Positions 43,746 to 52,224 of a stretch of DNA of 64,000 nucleotides are shown here, piece after piece (within the stretch, counting starts at the first letter, position 1; each line of letters starts with the position of its first letter). Source of the stretch: Sphaerisporangium siamense (GTDB taxonomy: Bacteria; Actinomycetota; Actinomycetes; Streptosporangiales; Streptosporangiaceae); contig NZ_JACHND010000001.1 in NCBI RefSeq assembly GCF_014205275.1, forward strand, positions 1,612,001 to 1,676,000. Direction: 5' to 3'. The notes below the pieces were generated by a model. That model ran no database searches. It was not told where the DNA came from and worked only from the letters and a program-made list of their open reading frames with translations. The translations under genes were made by a program, and so were the position numbers.

Positions 43746-44869
43746 TCCTCCAGATCGTCGCCGTCACCGGCGGGCTGGGGCTGGTCATCGCCGCGCTCGG
43801 CCTGGCGCTGCTGTGGGTCCTGCGCGGGCGCTCCATCGGCATCACGCTCGCCGTCGTCGCCGTCGTGACCGTCGCCGCCACGCTCGCCGGGGTCGTCGCC
43901 ATCACCATCGAGATGATCATCGACGGCCACCCCAAGGACGTCGTCCTCACCGTCGTCGCCATCGCCGGGCTGGTCGGCCTCGGCGTCGCGCTCGTCGTGG
44001 CCCGGCGGCTGGTCGCCGTCAGCCGCGGCCTCGTCGCCGCCGTGGAGGCCGTCTCCCCGTCCCGGGACTTCGTCCCGCCCCCCGGCAGGCTCCCCGCGGA
44101 GCTCCAGACCATCTCAGAGGCCCTGGACCAGGCGTACCGGCGCCTGCGCGAGGGCCGGGAGCGGGAGAGGGCCCTGGAGGGCGCACGGCGCGAGCTCGTC
44201 GCCTGGGTCAGCCACGACCTGCGCACCCCGCTCGCGGGCATGCGCGCCATGGTCGAGGCCCTGGAGGACGGCGTCGTGCGGGACCCGCACACCGTCAGCC
44301 GCTACCACAACCAGATCCGGCTGGAGGTCGACCGGCTGTCCCACATGGTCGACGACCTGTTCGAGCTCTCCCGCATCCACGCAGGCGCCCTGCGGCTCGC
44401 CCCGCGGCCCATCGGCCTCGGCGACCTGGTGGCCGACGTCCTCGCGGGCGTGGAGGCCCTGGCCGGCGCCAGGAAGGTGCGCCTGGCCGCGGAGGCCGGC
44501 CCGGTGCTCCCGGTCCGCGCCGACGCCGAGGCACTCGGCCGGGCGCTGCGCAACCTCGTCGTCAACGCGATCCGGCACACCCCCGAGGACGGCACCGTGG
44601 TCGTCCGCGCCGTCGCCGACGACGAGGTGGTACGGCTCTCGGTCGCCGACTGCTGCGGCGGCATCCCCGAGGCCGACCTACCACGCGTCTTCGACGTGGC
44701 CTTCCGAGGGGAGACCGCGAGGTCCCCTGGCCCCGATCGGGGTGCGGGACTCGGCCTGGCCATCGCGCGCGGCATCGTCGAGGCGCATGAGGGCGCCATC
44801 GCGGTCGTCAACGACGGGCCGGGATGCCGCTTCGAGATCAGCCTGCCCGTCTCCGGCGGCCCCGTCTGA
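43742..44869 (+). CDS. Membrane sensor histidine kinase
   Basis: A 375-residue kinase, partner of the preceding regulator. Three membrane segments at the N-terminus (about residues 4-27, 33-58 and 70-88) are joined by very short loops, so there is no extracellular sensor domain and the signal is probably sensed in the membrane. A HAMP-like linker follows, then HisKA with H158 in SHDLRTPLAGM and an HATPase domain (RNLVVNAIRHTP, GAGLGLAIARGIVEAHEG). The G1 box reads DCCGGIP in place of the usual DxGxGI; the first Gly is replaced by Cys. Its last 192 bases lie opposite the convergent gene at 44678-45298. Confidence 0.9.
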   Translation: MILQIVAVTGGLGLVIAALGLALLWVLRGRSIGITLAVVAVVTVAATLAGVVAITIEMIIDGHPKDVVLTVVAIAGLVGLGVALVVARRLVAVSRGLVAAVEAVSPSRDFVPPPGRLPAELQTISEALDQAYRRLREGRERERALEGARRELVAWVSHDLRTPLAGMRAMVEALEDGVVRDPHTVSRYHNQIRLEVDRLSHMVDDLFELSRIHAGALRLAPRPIGLGDLVADVLAGVEALAGARKVRLAAEAGPVLPVRADAEALGRALRNLVVNAIRHTPEDGTVVVRAVADDEVVRLSVADCCGGIPEADLPRVFDVAFRGETARSPGPDRGAGLGLAIARGIVEAHEGAIAVVNDGPGCRFEISLPVSGGPV

Positions 44870-45298
44870 TAGGGACGCGGAGCGCGCCCGCTCCCGCGCC
44901 GCCCCGCCGGCGGGCTCGTGCGCCGGGAGCGCCGCCAGAGCCTCCGACATCGCGCGGAACGTCGGGCACGGCCACCGCCACATGCAACTCCGGCACCGCA
45001 GGATCGGATGGGCGGCGTCGCTGGTGATTCCCCCCGCGTCCCGCGGCTGGTGCAGGTCGAGCAGGCGCAGGCCGAGCTCCGAGAAGCACAGCAACTCGGT
45101 GCGCGCCGCGGTGAGCAGGTCCAGGTCGTGGACGGAGAGGCGCGTCTTGATGGGCACGTAGCCGTCCTTGTTGACCAGCGGCCGGAGCGGCAGCGCCGCG
45201 TCCCCCCAGGCCCGTGCCCGCTCGGTGCGGGAGAGGATGCCTTCCAGACGCACGCGCATGCTCTGTCGCTGGGGATCCTCGGAGATCTCACTGTTCAT
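44678..45298 (-). CDS. Conserved actinobacterial hypothetical protein with CxxC motif
   Basis: A 206-residue frame. Residues 1-120 look like a genuine conserved family: a helical stretch DLDLLTAARTELLCFSELGLRLLDLH, a Gly/Asp loop, then LRCRSCMWRWPCPTFRAMSEAL with a C-x2-C plus Cys pattern that may bind metal. Actinomycetes encode many such proteins ending in (W/Y)PCPT(V/F)RA. The final 65 or so residues are low in pattern and lie antisense to the 3' end of the histidine kinase gene, so the original C-terminus was probably nearer residue 135. The ribosome binding site at 45298 is weak. Confidence 0.6.
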   Translation of the reverse strand: MNSEISEDPQRQSMRVRLEGILSRTERARAWGDAALPLRPLVNKDGYVPIKTRLSVHDLDLLTAARTELLCFSELGLRLLDLHQPRDAGGITSDAAHPILRCRSCMWRWPCPTFRAMSEALAALPAHEPAGGAARERARSASLSDGAAGDGQADLEAASRPVVDDRDGALMRLDDAARDGQAESRTPIGARGPRGLPSEGHVEDAW

Positions 45299-45528
45299 TG
45301 GCGATGTCGGGCCCGTCGAACTCTCCGCCCGCCCCTCCTCCGTGACGTGACGACCGGACGCGGAGGTTCCGGGCCTCCCCCTCTTCCGGCCGAGCCGGTG
45401 TCGCATAGCGTCAAGCTTTGCGTACTCAGCGTTTCCGTGCGGCGGAAACGGGGAACAAAGGGCGGACGACTCTTCGGGTATGGCGGTAGAACGTGACCCG
45501 GAGCCGATGCGGCGCTAGTGTGCCCGCT

Positions 45529-45879
45529 GTGGAGCTCAAGGTCTCGACTCGATCACATGCCGGACACGCCATCTTGACGGTTGTCGGCGAAATCGACCTA
45601 TATACGGCGCCGCGCCTGCAGGCGGAGTTCACCCGCCTGCTGGAGACCGGCCCCGATCTGGTCGTCATAGACATGTCCGGCGTGGAGTTCTGCGACTCGA
45701 CGGGCATGAACGTCCTGCTGTCCGCGCTCAAGCGCATGCGTGAGCGCGGCGGTGCCCTGGAGGTCGCCTCGCCGCGTCCCGCGGTGCGGAAGATCCTCCA
45801 GGTCACGGGGCTCGACTCGGTGTTCACCGTGCACGACACGATTCCCGCCGAGTTGCTGCCCGCCGAGCATCCCGGCTAG
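45529..45879 (+). CDS. STAS-domain anti-sigma factor antagonist
   Basis: A 116-residue single STAS domain like SpoIIAA, RsbV and BldG. The phosphorylation site is S57 in CDSTGM, preceded by the beta strand DLVVIDMSGVEF. In this family an unphosphorylated antagonist frees a sigma factor by binding the HATPase anti-sigma protein; the protein at 39855-40289 is a plausible partner but not proven. The GTG at 45529 gives the standard N-terminus; another GTG lies nine bases upstream. Confidence 0.9.
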   Translation: MELKVSTRSHAGHAILTVVGEIDLYTAPRLQAEFTRLLETGPDLVVIDMSGVEFCDSTGMNVLLSALKRMRERGGALEVASPRPAVRKILQVTGLDSVFTVHDTIPAELLPAEHPG

Positions 45880-45920
45880 CGTCGTCCGGTCGCCACAGGC
45901 AGCGAACCGGACGAGGAACG

Positions 45921-46844
45921 ATGAGCGACCCATCCGTACGGCCCGACACCGCGGTCATCATCCCCGCCAAGGATGAGGCCGACCGCATCGCCGCGACGGT
46001 CACCGCCGCGCTCGCCATACCCGGGGTCGATCTCGTCGTGGTCGTGGACGACGGCTCGTTCGATGCCACCGGCAGGGTCGCCAAGGCCGCCGGCGCCCGC
46101 GTCGTGCGGCACAGCCGCAACCGCGGCAAGGCCGCCGCCATGGAAAGCGGCGCCGAAGCCGTCCGCCTCCTGGACAACGACCCACCCGACACCGAAAGGC
46201 CAAGCCCCGCCCCCGGGGCCGCGCTCCGCGATGGCGACGAGGTCCTCCCTGGCTCAGGGGGCGTATCCGGTGGGGCCGCCGTCGCGGGCGGCGGGTCGGA
46301 TGCCGCCCCTGGCCCCGCTCTCGGCGAGGCCGCCTCCTCGGACGCTCGGAACGCCGGGGGACGACCGCCTCGGCACCTGCTCTTCCTCGACGCCGATCTC
46401 GGGGACACGGCGCGAGCCGCGGCCCGGCTGATCGAACCCGTCCGCGCCGGTGTCGCGGACATGACCATCGCCACGTTCGTCACCCGCGTCAAGCTCGGCG
46501 GCCACGGCCTGGTCGTCCGCCTCGCCCGCGAGGGAATCCGGCGCGCCTGCGGCTGGGAGGCGACGCAGCCGCTCAACGGCCAGCGCTGCCTGACCAGGGC
46601 CGCCTTCGAGGCCGCGCGCCCGCTGGCGTACGGCTTCGGCGTCGAGACGGGGCTCACCATCGACCTCGTCCGCAAGGGGTTCCGCGTCCAGGAGGTCGAG
46701 GTCGAGATGGCCCACCGTGCCACCGGAACCGACTGGCGCGCACAGTTCCACCGAGCCCGCCAACTCCGCGACGTGGCCCTGGCCCTGGCCACCCGCGACC
46801 CCCTCACGGTCCCCCTCAAATCCCGGCCCCGCACCTCCCGCTGA
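45921..46844 (+). CDS. Family 2 glycosyltransferase, GpgS/dolichyl-phosphate-sugar synthase-like, with low-complexity insert
   Basis: A 307-residue cytoplasmic GT-A enzyme. The start VIIPAKDEADRIAATV and the nucleotide-binding VVVDDGSFDATGRV are clear. GNRGKAAAMESGAE-like and LLFLDADLGD (the second Asp cluster that holds the metal) follow. The acceptor side includes KLGGHGLVVRLARE, QPLNGQRC and YGFGVETGLTIDL. The pattern resembles glucosyl-3-phosphoglycerate synthase and polyprenyl-phosphate sugar synthases. Residues 84-147 are a Gly/Ala/Pro/Ser-rich insertion without counterpart in the fold, placed in the loop before the metal-binding strand. Three further envelope genes follow. Confidence 0.8.
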   Translation: MSDPSVRPDTAVIIPAKDEADRIAATVTAALAIPGVDLVVVVDDGSFDATGRVAKAAGARVVRHSRNRGKAAAMESGAEAVRLLDNDPPDTERPSPAPGAALRDGDEVLPGSGGVSGGAAVAGGGSDAAPGPALGEAASSDARNAGGRPPRHLLFLDADLGDTARAAARLIEPVRAGVADMTIATFVTRVKLGGHGLVVRLAREGIRRACGWEATQPLNGQRCLTRAAFEAARPLAYGFGVETGLTIDLVRKGFRVQEVEVEMAHRATGTDWRAQFHRARQLRDVALALATRDPLTVPLKSRPRTSR

Positions 46845-47169
46845 CCTCGGCTACCCACCACCGAGAACGCCTCCCGGCCCCCAGACCCACAGCAGCCTGC
46901 TACCTCGGGTCCGCGTCCTGTTTCCGTTGCTACGCGCGGCTTCTGCTCCCTGGCCGCGTCCGGCAGCCGTGGTCAGGGATGATCGCCGCCGTTGGGACCT
47001 TCTGATCGCGGCGGCCGCTGACCGGGGCGCCGCACATCCCGTGGCCGTGGTCGCGCCACGCCTTCCGGTCCCGTGGACCTTCTGGTCGGGGCGGCGTTTG
47101 CGCTGCCTCATGTCCGTTCTGGTGTGTGGGGTGGCGTGGGTGGGGGTTGCGGTGTGCTGGAATCGAGCC
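46845..47169 (+). other. Region before the MptB-like gene, start uncertain
   Basis: The MptB-like frame is open through this entire region, so the true start could be further upstream than 47170 (for example ATG at 47110). The upstream part is low in coding pattern. It holds an imperfect direct repeat of about 20 bases (GACCTTCTGATCGCGGCGGC at 46996 and GACCTTCTGGTCGGGGCGGC at 47076). Confidence 0.35.
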
Positions 47170-49734
47170 GTGAACGGGGACGTGAGGCGGTGGGGCGGCT
47201 GGTGGCCGTGGGCCGCCGTCGGAGGCATCACGCTGAGCGTCATCGCCACCATGGTGATCGGCCTGCTGGGGCCGTCCGTCGTGGTGCCGCCCCTGCCGGG
47301 ACCCGCGTGGCAGCCGCCGTACTCGCTGGACGTTCATCCCGGCGGCCGTCTCGTCGTCGCCCTCGAAGCGGCGGCCGTCATCCTGGGAGTCCTTGGTCTG
47401 ACGGCCGGGCTGATCGCCCTCCGGCGCGGCTGGCGGCCCGACCCGCGCGTGCTGCTCCTCGCCGGGTGCGCCGCCGCCGTCGTCCTCGCCCTCCTGCCGC
47501 CATCGGGGTCCGCCGACCACCTCAACTACGCCGCGTACGGCCGCATGGTGACGCTGGGCCACGATCCCTACGCCACGGGCGCCATGGCCCTGCCGGGCGA
47601 TCCGATCGCGGACTCGGTGGAGGTGCCCTGGCGTGAGGAGCCGAGCGTCTACGGCCCGGTGGCGACCGCCACGCAGGCGCTGGCGAGCCTGGTCGGCGGT
47701 GAGTCGGTACGGCTGACGGTCTTCGTCCTCGCCATACTCAACGCGCTCGCGTTCGCCGCGACAGGGCTGCTCCTCCACCGGTTCACCCGCGAGGACCGCG
47801 CGTGGCAGGCACGCGCAGCCCTCCTATGGACCGCCAACCCCTTGGTGATCTACCAGCTGCTCGCCGGCCTGCACGTCGACACGCTGGCCGTCGTCTTCGT
47901 GATCGGAGCCTTGGTCATCGGGGCCCGCACGAGAATGAACGCTTCGGCGCCCGCGTCCCGTAAAAAGGCGGACCCCTCGGCAGCCGAGGCCCGCAGGGGA
48001 ACGGATGACCCGGCGCCCAAGGCCCCCACGAAAACGGACGACACGGCGGTCGGCGGCCATACGGAAACGGCTGGCTCAGTGGCCGAAGCTTCTGCGGGAA
48101 CGAACGGCACAGTGGCCGGGGAGGCAAGCGGCTCGGTGGCCGGGGCTGAGAGGGCGGCGGTCGGCGGTCGTACGGGTACGGACGGCACGGCGGTAGGCAG
48201 TCGCACGGAAACGGCTGGCTCAGTGTCCGGAGCTCCTGCGGGAACGGGCGGCACAGTGGCCGGGGCTGGCGGGGTGGCGGTCGGCGGTCGTGCGGGAGTG
48301 GGCGGTTCGGTGGACGGAGGGCGTGCGGGGGCGGGGGGCCCGGTGCTTCGGGGGCGTGTGGGGTGGGCCTCTGGGGTGTTGCTGGGGCTTGGCATCGCGG
48401 TCAAGGTCAACGTCGGGCTGGTCTCTCTCGGGCCCGCCTGGGCGTTGCGGCGGTCGCCGAAGCGGCTTGCCGTGGTGGCGGGCACGGCGGCGATCACTGT
48501 GCTCGTGGCCTACTTCCTCGCGGGTCCGCACGCTCTCGACCAGGTACTGCACGCCAGCAAGTCGCTCTCGTTGGCCACCCCTTGGCGGCTGGTCCAGCAC
48601 GGCCTTCAGGGCCTCGTCGGCGAGGGATCCGCCTACCGGGGATGGATCCAGGCCGGATCTCTCCTGGTGCTGCTTCTCCTCGCCTTGGCCTTCACCCGCG
48701 CCCTCTCATCCTTCTCTCTCCGACCTCGCAGGCTCCCGCACAGGCATCGTTCCCGCAGAGCCCGAACCCCCGGCGCCCTCGACACCGCGACGGCACCAGA
48801 AACGCCCTCTTCCGCTTCCTCGACCGATGCCTTCAACCCTCCCTGGCGGAAGTCACCCCCCCAAGAAGACACCGCCGCCTCCTCAGGCGAAGCCGCCCCA
48901 GAGCACGCCGCCCTTCCGTCCGGCGGATCGCTCTTCGAGGAGACCGGCCTTCCTTCTGACGAGACCGGTCCTACGCGCACTGCGGCTCTCCGTGGCCTGG
49001 GTGGGCACGTCACCCTTCCTGTCGGCGAGCCGGTCGCCGGGCAGGCCGGATCGCCTTCGGGAGAAGCCGGTCCGGGACAGCACGCTGTGCCGCTCTCCGA
49101 AGAGGTTCTCCGCAGGCATGCCGCCCTTCCTACCGGCGAGGCGCTCTTCGGACGAGTCGGGGTTCCCCCTCGGGAGGTCGGGCTGGAGGGCTCCGCGGCA
49201 CCATCCGGTGAGAGTTCTCCTGCGGAGTCCGCAGCTCCCTCCGGAGAGACCTCAGCCGAGCACACCGCAGAGTCCTCGGACGCAGGGGCCTCCGGCGGCG
49301 GCCTTCCCGGGCGCACGGCTGCTCGCGCCCGTGGAACCCGCGCTGAGCGCGCCACGGCCTCAGCCGGTATCGCCGCGTCCGGGGACGGTGTGCTCCTCGA
49401 AGGTGGGGATGAGGCGGCCCGGGTGGCGGTGGCGGTGGTGGCGGCGTGGCTCTTCGCCACGCCGTACGCCTTGCCCTGGTATGACGGACTCGGGTTCGCC
49501 CTGCTCGCGATGGTCACGGCCACCCCGCTCGACGGCTTCATGACCGCCCGCCTCGCCATCCTCTCCCTGGCCTACGTCCCCGCGCGCCAGAAGGAGATGC
49601 CCGACGACCTGCAGTGGCTGGTCACCACCTGGCGCGGCCAGATCGTGCCCTGGCTCCTGCTGGCGCTGACGATCGCGGTCGGCTGGTGGGCGCTACGCGC
49701 GGCCAAGCGCCCGGCGGGGTCACGCCGAGGGTGA
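47170..49734 (+). CDS. MptB-like GT-C polyprenol-phosphomannose mannosyltransferase with two repeat insertions
   Basis: About 854 residues. The core is a GT-C enzyme with roughly 12 membrane segments: ITLSVIATMVIGLLGPSVVV, the first outside loop SADHLNYAAYGRMVTLGHDPYATG with the likely catalytic Asp, and VYGPVATATQALASLVGG, as in MptB alpha-1,6-mannosyltransferases. Two large low-complexity stretches interrupt it: about residues 256-395 (Thr/Gly/Ala/Val-rich with a duplicated 48-codon unit) and about residues 517-749 (Pro/Ser/Gly/Glu-rich, repeated PSGE-like words). Both fall between membrane segments. The frame stays open across them, so the gene appears intact. The GTG start at 47170 has GGAA seven bases upstream; it is uncertain. 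Confidence 0.72.
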   Translation: MNGDVRRWGGWWPWAAVGGITLSVIATMVIGLLGPSVVVPPLPGPAWQPPYSLDVHPGGRLVVALEAAAVILGVLGLTAGLIALRRGWRPDPRVLLLAGCAAAVVLALLPPSGSADHLNYAAYGRMVTLGHDPYATGAMALPGDPIADSVEVPWREEPSVYGPVATATQALASLVGGESVRLTVFVLAILNALAFAATGLLLHRFTREDRAWQARAALLWTANPLVIYQLLAGLHVDTLAVVFVIGALVIGARTRMNASAPASRKKADPSAAEARRGTDDPAPKAPTKTDDTAVGGHTETAGSVAEASAGTNGTVAGEASGSVAGAERAAVGGRTGTDGTAVGSRTETAGSVSGAPAGTGGTVAGAGGVAVGGRAGVGGSVDGGRAGAGGPVLRGRVGWASGVLLGLGIAVKVNVGLVSLGPAWALRRSPKRLAVVAGTAAITVLVAYFLAGPHALDQVLHASKSLSLATPWRLVQHGLQGLVGEGSAYRGWIQAGSLLVLLLLALAFTRALSSFSLRPRRLPHRHRSRRARTPGALDTATAPETPSSASSTDAFNPPWRKSPPQEDTAASSGEAAPEHAALPSGGSLFEETGLPSDETGPTRTAALRGLGGHVTLPVGEPVAGQAGSPSGEAGPGQHAVPLSEEVLRRHAALPTGEALFGRVGVPPREVGLEGSAAPSGESSPAESAAPSGETSAEHTAESSDAGASGGGLPGRTAARARGTRAERATASAGIAASGDGVLLEGGDEAARVAVAVVAAWLFATPYALPWYDGLGFALLAMVTATPLDGFMTARLAILSLAYVPARQKEMPDDLQWLVTTWRGQIVPWLLLALTIAVGWWALRAAKRPAGSRRG
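48061..48264 (+). repeat. Duplicated 144-bp unit inside the MptB-like gene
   Basis: The segment at 48061-48120 recurs at 48205-48264 with about 90 percent identity, exactly 144 bases (48 codons) apart, so the reading frame is kept. Both begin ACGGAAACGGCTGGCTCAGT. Further partial copies flank them. Confidence 0.75.
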
Positions 49735-52224
49735 CGGCTTGGGGCTGTCCGGCGCCGGATCAGGCTCCAGGCGAGGCGCGGCGCTCGCGGGTGCCGAGGG
49801 CAGGGGCGTGGACGTGGCCGTGGAGAGCAGGACCGCGCGCATCGAGGCGGCCAAGGTCAGCGGGACCGCGACGGTGAGGGCCATGGCCGGGATGGCGATG
49901 CCGGAGTCGTTGAGGAGGAACCCGGCCAACGCGGTGGTGAGCGAACCGAACAGCCCTGCGCGCAGGATGGGAGCCCGTTCGTAGGCCAGGCTCAGCGCGG
50001 AGGCGCCCCACCGGGACGGACGCGCGAGGACGAAGTACAGGAACGCCAGCGCCACCAGCGACAGCAGGCTGAGCTGCCAGTTCCCGATCGTGATCCCGAG
50101 CATCGCGCCGAGCTTCCGCCCGACCACGGGCAACGCCTCGCCGTCGATCACCTGCTGGGCGAACGCGCCGAGATGAGTGCGCTGCTCGGCCGGCCGCATG
50201 CGGTCGGCGAACGCGATCACCCCGATCAGGAGCAGCCCGGCGCCGCCGACCACCGCCAGCCTGCCGACGGTGACCCTGCGGCCGGAGAGCAGCATCATGA
50301 AGACCGCGAAGCCGAGGACGAACCCGGGCACGCCGCCGAAGTCGGCGCCCCAGCCCGGCCACCCGTCCGCGAAGATCGCCAGCAGCCCGTACGCCAGGCA
50401 GACGACGAGCGCGAGCCCGCGCCGCCCTCGGGCGATCAGCCCCTGCGCCACGCCTGCCAGGGCGAGGATCGTGCCCGTCGCGTACACGGCGAACGCGATG
50501 TTGCTGAAGCCGTAGAACCGGCCGCCGGTCACCGGCTCGTACCCGGTGACGGCGTTGACCTGGAGGCGTGAACCGGTCATCACGTCGGCCAGCAGGGCGA
50601 GCGAGGTGACGCCCGCGACGACGGTGAGGGGGCCGAGGACGTGCCTGCGCCACGGGCCCGCGAACGCCAGGGCCGTGAGCAGCCCGGCGATGCACATGAT
50701 CGTGCCGATGAGGGCCGCCATCGGGTGGGAGAGGCTCCACCACGGGACGAGCTGGGCCAGGAACGTCGAGATGGCCACGGCGCCGCCGGCCACGCCCATG
50801 ACCTGGGTGGCCAGGAGCACGCGCGGCCCGCCCTTGCGCCGGCGGACCGCGAAGGCGGCCACACCGTAGAAGAGCACCTGGACGGCCACGAACACGGCGA
50901 AGAACGGCCCGCGCACCTCGACCAGCACGCGGCTGGCCAGATCGGCGTCGGCGAGATCGCGCACGGTGTCGGAGACCGTGTCCGGGGCGGCGCCGCCGGG
51001 CCGCCACGGGCGCCCCACGGTGCCGGGGGGCGCGTTCACTTTCAGGGTGTCCAGCACGGTCGTGGTCACGTCGGTGACGGTGACCAAGGCGTCCTGGCGG
51101 GTCGAGTTCGCGGTGAGGTGCCCTTTCCCGTACGGGCGCTCATCGGGGGAGGGTCCGGCCGCGATGGCCACGTGCAGACGGGCGGAGGAGGACGCGTCGG
51201 AAAGCCCCGCCACCAGCACCGTCGCCCCGGACGGGACCTTTCCGAGGACCTCTCCGACCCGCCGGTCGGCCTCGCCGACGGCCGCCCGCCACGCCGCGTC
51301 GCCCGGAGCGGCGGGTGTCGCCACAGGCTGCGCTCGGGAGGTCGCCGGTGCCGCTGTGGGGGTGGGGGAGGTGGTGGAGCTCGGGGGCGTGTTGGTGATC
51401 GACGCTCGGGTGAGGGAGTCGATGTCGGCGATGACGAGGGTGTACGGGGTGAGATCGCCGAGGCCCGCGATGCTGTCCGCGTATCGGTCGACTTTCCCTG
51501 ACTTGTCGGCAGCGGCGAGGGCGGCACCCGGGCCGGCCGCGGCCACCGTGCCCCCGGCGTCCCGCACGGCCTGCCCGAGCGTGCCGATCGCGGCACGGTA
51601 GGACGTGGCGGCGTTGAAGGACGCCAGCTCGGCCCATCCGGGGACGGTGGCCGTCCGGCCGTCAGCCGCCACGACCGGAGCGGGCGGAGGCGCGCATTCG
51701 ACCTCGGCCGAACCGGCCCGCTGCCCGGCCGAGACCGTCAGCCAGCCCGCGACCGGGCAGGTGCTGACATGGTCCGGCCGGGGATAGGCGCGGGTCGACA
51801 TAGACGCCGACGAGCCCTTGCCGACCAGCGCCCACAGATGGGGAGTGCCACCCGCACTCAAATCGTCCCACCGCAGCCCCGGCACACCGATGAGCACGAC
51901 GCGCCCCGACGGACCGGACGAGATCACCTGCCCAGAGGGCTTGGCAGACGTCACCTGGCCGGTTGGGCTGGAGGAGGCCATCTGGCCGGCCGAGCCGGGC
52001 ACCGCCGCATGTCTGGACGAAGTTGTGGACACGACATGGCCGAACGGGCTGGACGACAGCACGTGGCCGGAGGAGATGGAAGAGGCCGCGTGCCCGGACG
52101 CGCGAGGCGTGTGCGCGTGGGCCGGTGTGGGCCCGAGCATGGCGGTTCCGAGGACGTACCCCAGTGCGCCGATCATTCCCAGCGCGAGGGCCAGGACACC
52201 CCGCGCGACGCCTCGCAGCCCCAC
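49720..52224 (-). CDS. Large membrane protein with alkaline-phosphatase-like extracytoplasmic domain
   Basis: An 834-residue protein. A signal-anchor (residues 5-31) is followed by eight 9-residue repeats (about residues 44-115), then an extracytoplasmic domain (about residues 107-440) whose pattern (VVLIGVPGLRWDDL, TLVIADIDSLTRAS, ATVLVAGLSD) resembles the alkaline phosphatase/sulfatase superfamily. About 11 membrane segments fill residues 455-805. Such fusions occur in actinomycetes beside envelope glycan genes and may transfer or remove phospho-groups on glycans. The active-site Ser/Thr and metal ligands are not all obvious, so activity is uncertain. The start is a GTG with GGGGGG upstream. 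Its 3' end overlaps the MptB-like gene by 15 bases. Confidence 0.75.
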   Translation of the reverse strand: MGLRGVARGVLALALGMIGALGYVLGTAMLGPTPAHAHTPRASGHAASSISSGHVLSSSPFGHVVSTTSSRHAAVPGSAGQMASSSPTGQVTSAKPSGQVISSGPSGRVVLIGVPGLRWDDLSAGGTPHLWALVGKGSSASMSTRAYPRPDHVSTCPVAGWLTVSAGQRAGSAEVECAPPPAPVVAADGRTATVPGWAELASFNAATSYRAAIGTLGQAVRDAGGTVAAAGPGAALAAADKSGKVDRYADSIAGLGDLTPYTLVIADIDSLTRASITNTPPSSTTSPTPTAAPATSRAQPVATPAAPGDAAWRAAVGEADRRVGEVLGKVPSGATVLVAGLSDASSSARLHVAIAAGPSPDERPYGKGHLTANSTRQDALVTVTDVTTTVLDTLKVNAPPGTVGRPWRPGGAAPDTVSDTVRDLADADLASRVLVEVRGPFFAVFVAVQVLFYGVAAFAVRRRKGGPRVLLATQVMGVAGGAVAISTFLAQLVPWWSLSHPMAALIGTIMCIAGLLTALAFAGPWRRHVLGPLTVVAGVTSLALLADVMTGSRLQVNAVTGYEPVTGGRFYGFSNIAFAVYATGTILALAGVAQGLIARGRRGLALVVCLAYGLLAIFADGWPGWGADFGGVPGFVLGFAVFMMLLSGRRVTVGRLAVVGGAGLLLIGVIAFADRMRPAEQRTHLGAFAQQVIDGEALPVVGRKLGAMLGITIGNWQLSLLSLVALAFLYFVLARPSRWGASALSLAYERAPILRAGLFGSLTTALAGFLLNDSGIAIPAMALTVAVPLTLAASMRAVLLSTATSTPLPSAPASAAPRLEPDPAPDSPKPSPSA
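51907..52095 (-). repeat. 27-bp in-frame tandem repeats encoding 9-residue units
   Basis: Seven consecutive 9-residue units, with an eighth partial one running into the folded domain: GHAASSISS, GHVLSSSPF, GHVVSTTSS, RHAAVPGSA, GQMASSSPT, GQVTSAKPS, GQVISSGPS. The period is exactly 27 bases. The pattern is G-(H/Q)-(A/V/M) followed by a Ser/Thr/Pro-rich segment, just outside the signal-anchor. Confidence 0.85.

Noticed and set aside
45476..45481. GGGTAT as a SigB-type -10 before the STAS gene
   Set aside because: The matching GTTT-like -35 element is not at the right distance.
48290..49543. 417-codon frame in a second plus-strand frame of the MptB-like gene
   Set aside because: Checked as evidence of a frameshift; it contains no membrane segments or GT-C motifs, while the main frame keeps both cores before and after the inserts.
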